NCBI RefSeq assembly: GCF_036014215.1
Contig: NZ_CP107921.1
Coordinates: 2,923,501 to 2,987,500, forward strand
Direction: 5' to 3'
Origin: Streptomyces sp. NBC_00440
GTDB taxonomy: Bacteria; Actinomycetota; Actinomycetes; Streptomycetales; Streptomycetaceae
Length of the DNA stretch: 64,000 nucleotides
Position 1 is the stretch's first letter, and every line of letters starts with the position of its first letter. Under the pieces are notes generated by a model. It ran no database searches. It was not told the origin of the DNA and saw nothing but the letters and a program-made list of their open reading frames with translations. Both the position numbers and the translations under genes were made by a program. This document shows positions 19,534 through 27,918 of this stretch, one piece after another.

Positions 19534-20967
19534 TCAGGCGGACGTGGGCCCCGACACAGTCACAGCGGCCGACTTCGCGGCCGACCTGACCGCGTCCGCG
19601 ACAGCCCCGGCGACCTTGTCGTTGAAGACGGAGGGGATGATGTAGTTCGCGTTCAGCTCGTCCGCGCCGACGACGTCCGCGAGCGCGCCCGCGGCGGCCA
19701 GCATCATCTCGGTGTTGACCGTACGGGACTGGGCGTCCAGCAGACCGCGGAAGACACCCGGGAAGACCAGCACGTTGTTGATCTGGTTCGGGAAGTCCGA
19801 CCGGCCGGTGGCCACAACTGCCGCCGTCTGACGGGCGATCGCCGGGTCGACCTCGGGGTCGGGGTTCGCGAGCGCGAACACGATCGCGCCGTCCGCCATG
19901 GCCGCGACGTCGTCGCCGTCCAGCACGTCCGGGGCCGAGACGCCGATGAAGATGTCGGCGCCGACCACGGCCTCCTTCAACGTGCCCGTCACGCCTTCGG
20001 GGTTGGTGTTGTCGGCGATCCAGCGCAGCGGCGACTCGGGCTTGGCGTCGACCAGGTCCGTGCGGCCGGCGTGCACCACACCGTGGATGTCGGCGACGAC
20101 GGCGTGCTTGACGCCCGCGGCCAGGAGCAGCTTCAGAATGGCCGTACCGGCCGCTCCGGCGCCGGACATGACCACCCGGACCTCACTGAACTCCTTGTCC
20201 ACCACGCGCAGCGCGTTGGTCAGCGCGGCGAGCACGACGATGGCGGTGCCGTGCTGGTCGTCGTGGAAGACCGGGATGTCCAGGGCCTCGCGCAGCCGGG
20301 CCTCGATCTCGAAGCAGCGGGGCGCCGAGATGTCCTCCAGGTTGATGCCGGCGAAGCCGGGCGCGATGGCTTTGACGATCTCCACGATCGCGTCGGAGTC
20401 CTGGGTGTCGAGGCAGATCGGCCAGGCGTCGATCCCGGCGAAGCGCTTGAAGAGGGCCGCCTTGCCCTCCATGACCGGCAGCGCGGCCATCGGGCCGATG
20501 TTGCCGAGCCCCAGCACCGCGGACCCGTCCGTCACCACTGCAACGGAGTTGCGCTTGATGGTGAGCCGGCGGGCGTCCTCGGGGTTGTCCGCGATCGCCA
20601 TGCAGACGCGGGCCACACCCGGGGTGTAGATCATCGACAGGTCGTCACGGTTGCGGATGGGGTGCTTGGACGCCATCTCGATCTTGCCGCCGAGGTGCAT
20701 CAGGAAGGTACGGTCGGAGACCTTCCCGAGCTCGACCCCCTCGATGCCCTTGAGCTGCTGCACGATCTGGTCGGCGTGGTCGGTGGAGGAGGCGGCGATG
20801 GTGACGTCGATCCGCAGCTTCTCGTGGCCGGAAGCGGTGACGTCGAGACCGGTGACCGAGCCACCGGAGGACTCGACGGCCGTGGTGAGCTGGCTGACCG
20901 CGGTCCCGCTCGCGGGAACCTCCAGACGCGCCGTGATCGAGTACGAGACGCTGGGCGCCGTTGCCAT
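19534..20967 (-). CDS. Malic enzyme with N-terminal ACT domain
   Basis: A 477-residue enzyme that decarboxylates malate to pyruvate and reduces NAD(P). An ACT regulatory domain occupies about residues 1-80, followed by the malic enzyme N domain (YTPGVARVCMAI, with GLGNIGPMAALPVMEGKA) and the NAD-binding domain (VVMSGAGAAGTAILKLL). The ATG at 20967 follows AAAGGAAG. The orthologue in S. coelicolor at this position (SCO2951) is the NAD-dependent isoenzyme. The ACT domain suggests amino-acid or other small-ligand control. Confidence 0.94.
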   Translation of the reverse strand: MATAPSVSYSITARLEVPASGTAVSQLTTAVESSGGSVTGLDVTASGHEKLRIDVTIAASSTDHADQIVQQLKGIEGVELGKVSDRTFLMHLGGKIEMASKHPIRNRDDLSMIYTPGVARVCMAIADNPEDARRLTIKRNSVAVVTDGSAVLGLGNIGPMAALPVMEGKAALFKRFAGIDAWPICLDTQDSDAIVEIVKAIAPGFAGINLEDISAPRCFEIEARLREALDIPVFHDDQHGTAIVVLAALTNALRVVDKEFSEVRVVMSGAGAAGTAILKLLLAAGVKHAVVADIHGVVHAGRTDLVDAKPESPLRWIADNTNPEGVTGTLKEAVVGADIFIGVSAPDVLDGDDVAAMADGAIVFALANPDPEVDPAIARQTAAVVATGRSDFPNQINNVLVFPGVFRGLLDAQSRTVNTEMMLAAAGALADVVGADELNANYIIPSVFNDKVAGAVADAVRSAAKSAAVTVSGPTSA

Positions 20968-21210
20968 GGCCGACTTCCTTTGCTTTTTCCCTGGCTGTTC
21001 AGTAAAACGCATCCGATGGTCGCACCTACCAGCCAGTAGCTGGTAATGGGACCTCCGATTCGGAAAGTGTTTTCCACCATACGAGAAAGCACCTGGTCGG
21101 GGAAGCCCCGGAGGACCCTCGTTCGCGGAAAGATGCATCCGGGGTGATCACGAAGCGTCACATCAGGTGGTCACGGCGCGTCATATCTCCGGACCGTACG
21201 GATCACCCAA

Positions 21211-21350
21211 CAGAAAAGGTCCGCACCACCCGGGGGCGGTACGGACCTTCTTCAACTGAGTGACACCGGCCCGCCATGCTCGCCTCGCGGCAAGTGGTCG
21301 CTCGAAGCGACGAAGGTTGGGCCCGGGGGCTTGGATCGAGCCGGTGTCAC
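21211..21350 (-). ncRNA. Candidate small structured RNA of about 140 bases
   Basis: Read on the minus strand, 21350-21260 folds as a closed multi-branch structure. An 11-base-pair outer stem (GTGACACCGGC with GCCGGTGTCAC) encloses a GTCGC-TTCGA-GCGAC hairpin and a CTTGCC-GCGA-GGCGAG hairpin with a GNRA tetraloop. It is followed within ten bases by a terminator hairpin and TTTT. A -10 of the extended type (TGTTAACCT, hexamer TAACCT at 21360-21355) ends five bases before the first stem base, which fits the transcript start. No family match is known to me. It could instead be a leader element or processed from the helD message. Confidence 0.6.
21216..21249 (-). terminator. Intrinsic terminator with T-run
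   Basis: AAGGTCCGCACC and GGTACGGACCTT pair with one mismatch around a CCCGGGGG-containing loop. On the minus strand the stem is followed by TTTTCTGTT. True T-runs are rare in Streptomyces. It would end the candidate small RNA, and any helD read-through. Confidence 0.75.
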
Positions 21351-21384
21351 GACCAGGTTAACAAACCACCCGGGAAAGTGATTC

Positions 21385-21419
21385 CCCTGCGACACATTGA
21401 CTCCTGACCTGTCGCAGGG
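21385..21419 (-). terminator. Hairpin after helD
   Basis: CCCTGCGACA at 21385-21394 and TGTCGCAGGG at 21410-21419 form a perfect ten-base-pair stem with a 15-base loop, about 50 bases past the helD stop. There is no T-run. It probably ends the helD transcript and separates it from the small-RNA candidate. Confidence 0.65.
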
Positions 21420-21471
21420 CCCCGCACGGAGCAGGGAAGGAGCAAGGAAGCAGCAGGCAAGGGCGGGGAAA

Positions 21472-23910
21472 TCAGTCCCGCAGCAGATCCGGTACGCCGT
21501 CGGCGTCGGGCGCGTCGCCCGCCGCCGAGACCACGGTGAGCTGCTGGGTGGCACGGGTCAGCGCCACGTACAGCACCCGCAACCCGGCCGGTGACTCGTC
21601 CGCGATCTCCGCGGGCGACACCACGACCGTCGCGTCGTACTCAAGCCCCTTCGCCTCCAGGCTGCCCAGCGCCACCACCCGGTCCCCGAGGCCGGCCAGC
21701 CACTTCCTGGCCTGGTCACGCCGGTTCATGGCGACCACCACACCGACCGTGCCGTCGACCCGGTCCAGCAGCAGCCGTGCCTCCTCCCGCACCGTGCCCG
21801 CCAGGTCCCCGTCCGGCACGACCGCGAAGCGCGGCTCGACCCCGGTGGAGCGGACCGCTGACGGCGACTCCATGCCCGGCATGGCCAGTGCGAGAACCTT
21901 CGCCGCCAGCTGGGCGATCTCCGCCGGGTTCCGGTAGTTGACGGTCAGGGTGAAACGGCGGCGCGGGCGGGCGCCGAGCGCCTCGTCGCGAGCCTCGGCC
22001 GCCTCGTCCGGGGCCGACCACGACGACTGGGCCGCGTCGCCCACGACCGTCCATGTCGCCTGGCGGCCGCGGCGGCCGACCATCCGCCACTGCATGGGCG
22101 TCAGGTCCTGCGCCTCGTCGACGATGACATGGGCGTACTCGGTGCGCTCCTGGGCCAGCCGCTCGGCCCGTTCCCACTGGGTCTCCTCGCGGTGCGGCAT
22201 CAGCTCCTCCAGACCGGTGAGCTGGTCCAGCGGGTCGTACTCGCGCTTCTTCCTGGGCCGGTGCGGGGCGCCCAGCAGCGCCTGGAGCTCGTCCAGGAGC
22301 GCCACGTCGTGCACCGACAGCGTCTCGCGCCGGAGCGACCGCGCCAGCTTGCGCACCTCGCCCTGGTTGAGCACCCGGCGGGCCCAGCGGCCGAGCCTGC
22401 GCTCGTCGGCCATCGCGGAGAGCACCCCGCGCGGGGTCAGCTCGGGCCACCAGGCGTCCAGGAAGTCGGTGAAGCTGTCCTCGTTCGACACGTCGTCGTC
22501 GAAGGACGAACGCAACTCGGCGGCCAGTTCCGGGTCACCCTGGTACGAGGACGCACCCCTGGCCCGGCCGCCCGACTTGGCCCACAGCGCGTCGAGCAGC
22601 AGCCGCCGGGCGCGCGGGCGCAGCAGGTTGACGGGCGCGGTGCCGCCGAGGACGTTGTGGCGGATGCGCTGGAGCTCGTCGGATTCGAGTTCGAGCCGGC
22701 CGCCGAAGGCGACCACCCGCAGCCGGTCCGGAGTGACGGGAGCCGATGCCGTCTCCGTGTCCTTCCGGTCCGGGGTCCGGCCCGGCTCCTCCGGCCCTTC
22801 CGCGTCGCCGAAGGACAGCTGCCCGTCTCCCCCCTGGCCGCCGGAACCGCCCCGGGTCCGCTGCCGTCCCGGACGCTGTGCCGGGTTCTCCAGCGCCCCG
22901 CGCGCCGCCTTGCGCAGCACCTGGAGCATCCGCGACGAGCCCTTGATGCGGGCGACGGCCGGATCGTCGTACGCCGTCGCCTCCGCGCCGTCCACCAGCG
23001 AGCCGACCGCGCGGATCGCGACCTGGCCCTCCTCGCCGAGCGAGGGCAGCACGCCCTCGGTGTACGCCACGAGCAGCGGCGTCGGCGAGACGATCAGGAT
23101 GCCGCCCGCGTACTTGCGGCGGTCCTGGTAGAGCAGGTACGCGGCACGGTGCAGCGCCACAGCTGTCTTGCCGGTGCCGGGGCCGCCCGCGACCTCGGTG
23201 ACGGATGCGGCCGGTGCCCGGATCACGAGGTCCTGCTCGGCCTGGATGGACGAGACGATGTCGCGCATGGTGTGACTGCGGGCCTGCCCGAGCGCGGCCA
23301 TCAGCGCGCCGTCCCCGACGACGGCCAGCGGGGCGCCGTCCAGCGCCGCGGTCAGCTCGGGACGCATCAGGTCGTCCTCGACCCCGAGAACCTTGCGGCC
23401 CTTGGAGCGGATGACCCGGCGGCGTACGACCCGGCCGGGGTCGACCGGGGTCGAGCGGTAGAAGGGTGCCGCAGCCGGCGCCCGCCAGTCGATGACAAGC
23501 GGCGAGTAGTCGGAGTCCAGGACCCCGATCCGGCCGATGTGCAGGGTCTCGGCGACATCGGCGGTGTCGTCGGGGCGTACGGCGTCGTCGGCCGGCTCGA
23601 CGGCAGTGTACGCGCCGTCCGGGCCCTTCTTGCCGTCCTTGCCCTGGAGCAGGTCGATACGTCCGAAGAGGAAGTCCTCGAACTCGTTGTTGAGGCGGTT
23701 GAGGTGGATTCCGGCCCGGAAGACCTGGGCGTCCCGCTCGGCGAGTGCGCCGGGCGTGCCGACCTGGCCGCGCTGGGCGGCGTCGTTCATGAGGAATTCA
23801 GCCTCGTGGATCTTCTCCTCAAGGCGTCGGTACACCTGATCGAGGTGCTCCTGCTCGGTCGCGATCTCGCGGTCTCTGACCGAGTCGACAGCGGCGTCCT
23901 GCGCGGCCAC
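21472..23910 (-). CDS. helD: HelD-family RNA polymerase recycling ATPase (UvrD-like)
   Basis: An 812-residue superfamily 1 ATPase of the HelD type, which frees stalled RNA polymerase from DNA in Gram-positive bacteria. The N-terminal coiled-coil arm is visible (EQEHLDQVYRRLEEKIHEAEF). Walker A GGPGTGKT lies near residue 245, Walker B VDEAQDL near 597, and the C-terminal motifs LTVNYRNPAEIA and LRVLYVALTRA follow. A Gly/Arg/Glu-rich insert of about 55 residues near 350-405 is likely disordered. The GTG at 23910 follows AGAAGGGGG. The upstream region lacks the rifamycin-associated element linked to the resistance paralogue HelR, so this is better called the housekeeping HelD type. Confidence 0.9.
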   Translation of the reverse strand: MAAQDAAVDSVRDREIATEQEHLDQVYRRLEEKIHEAEFLMNDAAQRGQVGTPGALAERDAQVFRAGIHLNRLNNEFEDFLFGRIDLLQGKDGKKGPDGAYTAVEPADDAVRPDDTADVAETLHIGRIGVLDSDYSPLVIDWRAPAAAPFYRSTPVDPGRVVRRRVIRSKGRKVLGVEDDLMRPELTAALDGAPLAVVGDGALMAALGQARSHTMRDIVSSIQAEQDLVIRAPAASVTEVAGGPGTGKTAVALHRAAYLLYQDRRKYAGGILIVSPTPLLVAYTEGVLPSLGEEGQVAIRAVGSLVDGAEATAYDDPAVARIKGSSRMLQVLRKAARGALENPAQRPGRQRTRGGSGGQGGDGQLSFGDAEGPEEPGRTPDRKDTETASAPVTPDRLRVVAFGGRLELESDELQRIRHNVLGGTAPVNLLRPRARRLLLDALWAKSGGRARGASSYQGDPELAAELRSSFDDDVSNEDSFTDFLDAWWPELTPRGVLSAMADERRLGRWARRVLNQGEVRKLARSLRRETLSVHDVALLDELQALLGAPHRPRKKREYDPLDQLTGLEELMPHREETQWERAERLAQERTEYAHVIVDEAQDLTPMQWRMVGRRGRQATWTVVGDAAQSSWSAPDEAAEARDEALGARPRRRFTLTVNYRNPAEIAQLAAKVLALAMPGMESPSAVRSTGVEPRFAVVPDGDLAGTVREEARLLLDRVDGTVGVVVAMNRRDQARKWLAGLGDRVVALGSLEAKGLEYDATVVVSPAEIADESPAGLRVLYVALTRATQQLTVVSAAGDAPDADGVPDLLRD

Positions 23911-23946
23911 TGAGGCCCCCTTCTTGCATGCATTGGGCGACCGTCA

Positions 23947-23975
23947 ACCTTATGCGAACGGGGAGCGTATGTCAG
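23947..23975 (-). promoter_or_regulatory. Candidate housekeeping promoter of helD
   Basis: On the minus strand, CTGACA (23975-23970) and TAAGGT (23952-23947) are separated by exactly 17 bases. They match the HrdB consensus TTGACA/TAnnnT at five of six positions and at the three -10 bases that matter. The -10 ends 36 bases before the GTG, leaving a short leader. Confidence 0.6.
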
Positions 23976-24018
23976 GCGCCGTTCCGTCGGCGTTCCCGGG
24001 GCGTGCTGTGGCTTTCCC

Positions 24019-24600
24019 TCAGGTGCGGGCCGCGACGGCCGCTCTGCGGCGGTGCCTGGCGACCCGCTCGCGGTTGCCGCAGACCTCGCTGGAGCACCAG
24101 CGGCGGCGGTGCCCACGGGAGGTGTCGAGATACAGCCGCCGGCAGTTGTCGCCCGCGCACTGGCGCAGCAGCGCGCGGGCCCCGGGGTCGGTGAGCAGTT
24201 CGACGGCGTCGCGGGCGACGACGGCGAGCAGGGCGTCGCGCTCGGGGGCGGCCGCCAGCTCCCTGACGAGCCGGCCGCCCTCATCGCGTACCGCCCGCAG
24301 TCCCGGAGGCGGGCCTGCCGCCCGGGCGTTGACCTCGCCCAGTGCCCGTTCCGCCGGGCGGCCCGCGACCTCGGCCCTTATCAACTCGGTCAGGTACGAA
24401 CGGAGTTCGGTGAAGGCGTGCAGCCAGTCGGCACCGAGTGCCGGGAGCGGGGTGCCGGCCGGGACGAGCCCGGCGCCGGTCAGCCAGGCGGCGAGCCGCC
24501 GCCCGCAGTCGAGTTGTTCAACGGAATCCGTCCCTGTCGCCACCAGGTCCAGGCAGATGCGCCCGGAGTCGAACCGCAGCTCGTACGCGTGCGAACCCAT
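24019..24600 (-). CDS. CGNR zinc-finger protein with ABATE domain
   Basis: A 193-residue protein. The first 140 or so residues match the ABATE (stress-induced regulator) domain, starting YELRFDSGRICLDLVAT. The C-terminal zinc finger has the order CAGDNCRRLYLDTS, then RWCSSEVCGNRERVARHRRR, the CGNR box that gives the family its name and is likely DNA-binding. The ATG at 24600 fits the family start. It is probably a transcription factor. It is transcribed in the same direction as helD and the upstream GNAT gene but has its own spacing of about 100 bases on each side. Confidence 0.9.
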   Translation of the reverse strand: MGSHAYELRFDSGRICLDLVATGTDSVEQLDCGRRLAAWLTGAGLVPAGTPLPALGADWLHAFTELRSYLTELIRAEVAGRPAERALGEVNARAAGPPPGLRAVRDEGGRLVRELAAAPERDALLAVVARDAVELLTDPGARALLRQCAGDNCRRLYLDTSRGHRRRWCSSEVCGNRERVARHRRRAAVAART

Positions 24601-24698
24601 ACCTCTTACAGTGCCCGGCGACGTGCCGCCCCGTAACCCCCGCCGCCGGCGCGCTTGACGCGTACTCCTGATCGGATACGCCTGGCCGGGGACCGGCT

Positions 24699-25238
24699 TC
24701 AGTTCCGGTCGTGCAGGATGCGCTGGAAGAGCCGGTGGTCGCGCCACTCGCCGTTGATGTGCAGATAGCGGGGCACCACCCCGTAGGTCTCGAAGCCGCA
24801 CTTGACGAGCACCCGTTGCGAGGCAACGTTGTCGAGCACCGTCCCGGCCTCGACGCGGTGCAGCCCGAGCTCGTCGCGGGCGATCCGGCAGACCTCCTCG
24901 ACCGCGCCGGACGCCACGCCCCGGCCGGTCCAGCCGGCGTCGACCCAGTAGCCGACGACCCCGCTGCAGAGCGGTCCCATGATGATGCTGTTGAGGGTGA
25001 TGCTCCCCACGATGTTCCCGGTGCCGGTCTCCTCCAGCACCCACGGCATCGCCCGCCCGGCGTCGCGGTCGGCCAGCGAGACCCGGAGGCGCTCCAGCTG
25101 TCCGTCGGCGGTGTAGAAGGACTCGGGCCTGGCCGGGTCCCAGGGGCGCATGTGCTCACGGTTGCGGTTGAGGACGGTGGCGAGGGCTTCGGCATCGGAG
25201 AGCTCGACCGGGCGCAGCCGGATTCCTTCGGTCATCAT
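24699..25238 (-). CDS. GNAT-family N-acetyltransferase (RimJ/RimL-like)
   Basis: A 179-residue acetyltransferase of the RimJ/RimL type, which transfers acetyl from acetyl-CoA to a protein N-terminus or small amine. IRLRPVELSDAEAL opens the fold. The acetyl-CoA loop is GYWVDAGWTGRGVASGAV, the R/Q-x-x-G-x-G/A element being TGRGVA. NVASQRVLVKCGFETYG closes the core. The ATG at 25238 is followed by a second ATG, so the exact start is ambiguous by one codon. The substrate is unknown. Confidence 0.9.
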   Translation of the reverse strand: MMTEGIRLRPVELSDAEALATVLNRNREHMRPWDPARPESFYTADGQLERLRVSLADRDAGRAMPWVLEETGTGNIVGSITLNSIIMGPLCSGVVGYWVDAGWTGRGVASGAVEEVCRIARDELGLHRVEAGTVLDNVASQRVLVKCGFETYGVVPRYLHINGEWRDHRLFQRILHDRN

Positions 25239-25328
25239 TCCGGCACGGTAACGCCGAGGGCCCTCCGCACGGCCGCCGGGTCGGCCCCGGGGGGCACCCC
25301 GTGGCCCCGGACCACGCCCTGCCGCCCC

Positions 25329-26486
25329 TCAGCCGCCGTCGCCATCGCCGTACGTCATGTCCGCCGCCGGGTCGATGGCCAGGCGGTAGCCGCGCTCGGC
25401 CACGGTCCGGATCGGATCCGCCGGTCCCAGTGCCGTCCGCAGCGGGCCCATCGCCGCCTCCACGGCATGCTCGTCGCGGTCCGCGCCCGGGAGCGCCGCC
25501 AGCAGGTCCGCGCGGGACACCACCGAGCCGGGGTCGCTCGCGAGCGCGCGCAGCAGCGCCATCCCCTCCGGGGGTACGGGGTGCAGCGCACCGTCCACCA
25601 GGACCGCCTGGCCCCGGACCTCGATCCGGTGGCCCGCGACGGACAACTTGGCCGCCCGGGCGGGAAGTTCCTCGCAGAGGACCTGGACCAGCGGCCCGAG
25701 CCGGAAGCGTTCCGGCTGGAGCGTGTCGATGCCCTGCGCCTGGAGGGGCAGCGCCGTGACCGGACCGACGCAGACCGCCGGCACGTCGTGGCCGAGCGCG
25801 GCGAGCAGGTCGGCCCGCAGCCCGCGTGCCTCCGCGCGGGCCAGCAGCGAGGTGGCTGCGGGCGCACTGGTGAAGGTCAGGGCGTCGACCGCCCCGGCGA
25901 GCGTCGCGTCGAGCAGCCGGTCGAGCGGGGCGATGTCCTCGGGCGGCATCCACCGGTACACCGGTACGCCGACCACCTCCGCGCCCGCACCCCGCAGCGC
26001 CTCCACAAAGCCGGTCAGCGGGTCGCCGTGCAGCTGCACCGCGATCCGGCGGCCCGCGACACCCTGCGCGAGCAGCCGGTCGAGCACTTCGGCCATCGAC
26101 TCGGAGGCGGGCGACCAGTCCTCGCGCAGTCCGGCTGCCCGGATCGCGCCCTTGACCTTGGGCCCGCGCGCGAGGATCTCCGCTCCGCGCAGCCGCCCGG
26201 CCAGCGCCTCGCCGAGGCCCCAGCCGTCAGCGGCCTCGACCCAGCCACGGAAGCCGACCGCGGTGGTCGCGATCACGATGTCCGGCGCGACGCCGATCAA
26301 CTCGTCCGTGGCGGAGCGGAGTTCACTGTCGTCGGCGAGCGGCACGATGCGCAGGGCGGGCGCGTGCAGGACCAGGGCACCACGCCGCTGGAGCAGCGCG
26401 ATGAACTCCTCCGCGCGCCGGGCGGCGGTGACGCCGACGGTGAACCCGGCGAGTGGGCCCTGCTCGGGCGGTGCGGTGTCGTGCAT
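25329..26486 (-). CDS. nnaR: Uroporphyrinogen-III-synthase-like transcriptional regulator NnaR
   Basis: A 385-residue fusion. The first 270 or so residues are a HemD-like domain with GPLAGFTVGVTAARRAEEF, then SAPAATSLLARA and CVGPVTALPL. The last 100 or so form an OmpR-type winged helix (RTVAERGYRL near the end). In S. coelicolor the orthologue at this position (SCO2958) is NnaR, an activator of nitrate and nitrite assimilation genes, so a regulatory rather than heme-synthetic role is expected. The ATG at 26486 follows GGGAGG. It is transcribed in the same direction as the upstream mat genes, but a G-tract and about 165 bases intervene. Confidence 0.9.
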   Translation of the reverse strand: MHDTAPPEQGPLAGFTVGVTAARRAEEFIALLQRRGALVLHAPALRIVPLADDSELRSATDELIGVAPDIVIATTAVGFRGWVEAADGWGLGEALAGRLRGAEILARGPKVKGAIRAAGLREDWSPASESMAEVLDRLLAQGVAGRRIAVQLHGDPLTGFVEALRGAGAEVVGVPVYRWMPPEDIAPLDRLLDATLAGAVDALTFTSAPAATSLLARAEARGLRADLLAALGHDVPAVCVGPVTALPLQAQGIDTLQPERFRLGPLVQVLCEELPARAAKLSVAGHRIEVRGQAVLVDGALHPVPPEGMALLRALASDPGSVVSRADLLAALPGADRDEHAVEAAMGPLRTALGPADPIRTVAERGYRLAIDPAADMTYGDGDGG

Positions 26487-26597
26487 GGTGCGTGGGCCTC
26501 CCAGGAGCGCGTGACGGGCCCGGCGACGGTATACCGCCGGGGCCACGTCGGAACAAGCGACGCAGCAGCCCGAGGCGTGGGGCCAGACCAGACAGGC

Positions 26598-26650
26598 AGG
26601 CGGGCAGGGGGGGCAGGGGGGGGCAGGGGGGGCAGGGGGGCAGGGGGGCA
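26598..26650 (+). repeat. G-run array, potential G-quadruplex
   Basis: The plus strand holds five consecutive G-runs of 7, 8, 7, 6 and 6 bases separated by CA, from 26607 to 26648. The array satisfies the four-run G-quadruplex rule several times over. It lies five bases past the acyltransferase stop (26653) and about 110 bases upstream of nnaR. For these minus-strand genes the G-rich strand is the template. Confidence 0.85.
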
Positions 26651-26652
26651 GT

Positions 26653-27918
26653 TCAGCCGGCCGGCTGCTCCCGAGCGCGTGCGCGCCGCGCGCCGTCCGG
26701 CCAGAGCCGCGGGCCGCGGCCGGCCGCCAGGTCCTCGATCCAGCCGACGGCCAGCACGGTCAGCCCGATCAGCGGCCACACCGCGAGGAACATCCACACG
26801 TTGTACGTAGCGGTCAGCGCGGAGTCGAACCGGCCCTCGATGAACGGCACGTTGTACAGCTGGTCGACGACCGGCACGGTGGCCATGATGAGCGCGTTGT
26901 GCCAGAGGTAGATGGTCACCGCACGGTTGTTGGTGAGCGTGATCACCTTGTCGAACCGGGCCAGCCGGGGCGGCAGTTGGCGCCAGGACGGCGCGTACGC
27001 GAGGAGCAGCGCGCAGGCCCCGAACGACCAGGTGGCCTGGGCGAGCGGGATGTCGTTGAGGTCCCAGCCGTCGGGCCCGAGGTGGCCGTGCGCCCACCAG
27101 AGGCCGAACGCCATGACGGGGACGGCGCAGGACACCAGGAAGTAGCGCGGCACCTTCTTGAGCAGCCCGTCCTGGTGGGCGAAGCCCAGGATCCAGCAGG
27201 AGCCGTAGACAGCGAAGTCGGTGAGGGCGAGGCCCGGTTCACCGGGCACGGTCACCAGTCCGGTGCCGACGACCGCGGTCAGCGCGAGCGGCGCGAGCAG
27301 CGTCGGCCAGGGCAGCCTGCGAAAGGCCCTCAGCAGCAGCGGCGACAGCAGCACGAACCAGAGGTAGGCCCGCAGATACCAGAGCGGACCCACCGCCTGG
27401 TCGGGCCAGTCCAGGTCCAGCCAGCCGGACGCGGAGCCGAGCGAGTCGGGGTAGGGCGGGGCTCCGACCGGCACGAGGTAGAGCAGCACCTTGGTGACGG
27501 AGGGCCGCCACCCGGCGTACGCCATCATCCCGACCATCAGCGCGCCGAACGCCCACATCGGCGGCAGCAGCCGGCGGACCCGGCCGCGGATCACTCCCAG
27601 GGCGGGGCGGCTCAGTGAGCGTGCCATCAGGGAGCCCGCGAGGGCGAACATGACGCCCATGGAGGGGAAGACGATCGACAGCCAGGCCCAGCCGAACAGG
27701 TGGTAGAAGACGACACGGACCAGGGCGGTGGTCCGGAGCAGATCGAGGTAGCGGTCGCGGCCCGAGGAGGGAAGGCCGGGGTGAGGACCGGAGCCGGAGC
27801 CGGGTGCGGATCCAGGGGCCCGACCGGCCGGCTGAAAGGCCTGTACGGGACCGGCAGCAGCGGGGACGGGACCGGGGCCGGCAGCAGCGGGGACGGACGC
27901 CGGTGTGGTGGCGCTCAT
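26653..27918 (-). CDS. Acyltransferase family 3 membrane protein of the mat cluster
   Basis: A 421-residue integral membrane O-acyltransferase with about ten membrane segments. RDRYLDLLRTTALVRVVFYH at the start and TIYLWHNALIMA near the end are typical of acyltransferase 3. A 50-residue Pro/Ala/Gly-rich disordered start precedes the first segment. The ATG at 27918 overlaps the matB stop as ATGA, so the two are translated together. By position it probably modifies the polysaccharide made by MatB with acetyl or succinyl groups, which is an inference. Confidence 0.9.
   Translation of the reverse strand: MSATTPASVPAAAGPGPVPAAAGPVQAFQPAGRAPGSAPGSGSGPHPGLPSSGRDRYLDLLRTTALVRVVFYHLFGWAWLSIVFPSMGVMFALAGSLMARSLSRPALGVIRGRVRRLLPPMWAFGALMVGMMAYAGWRPSVTKVLLYLVPVGAPPYPDSLGSASGWLDLDWPDQAVGPLWYLRAYLWFVLLSPLLLRAFRRLPWPTLLAPLALTAVVGTGLVTVPGEPGLALTDFAVYGSCWILGFAHQDGLLKKVPRYFLVSCAVPVMAFGLWWAHGHLGPDGWDLNDIPLAQATWSFGACALLLAYAPSWRQLPPRLARFDKVITLTNNRAVTIYLWHNALIMATVPVVDQLYNVPFIEGRFDSALTATYNVWMFLAVWPLIGLTVLAVGWIEDLAAGRGPRLWPDGARRARAREQPAG

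Larger units (their letters stand above)
20968..21471. other. Region between helD and the malic enzyme gene, with three strong RNA structures
   Basis: A 504-base stretch without a protein gene. From the helD side leftward it holds a hairpin (21385-21419), a possible promoter (-10 at 21355-21360), a multi-branched fold (21260-21350) and a hairpin with a T-run (21216-21249). The remaining 250 bases lead into the malic enzyme gene and show no further structure that I can support. Confidence 0.7.

Noticed and set aside
21472..23910. Rifamycin-resistance HelR
   Set aside because: The family match is HelD, and no rifamycin-associated element is visible upstream.
25329..26486. Heme-pathway uroporphyrinogen-III synthase (hemD)
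   Set aside because: The C-terminal winged helix and locus identify a NnaR-type regulator; no other heme genes are nearby.
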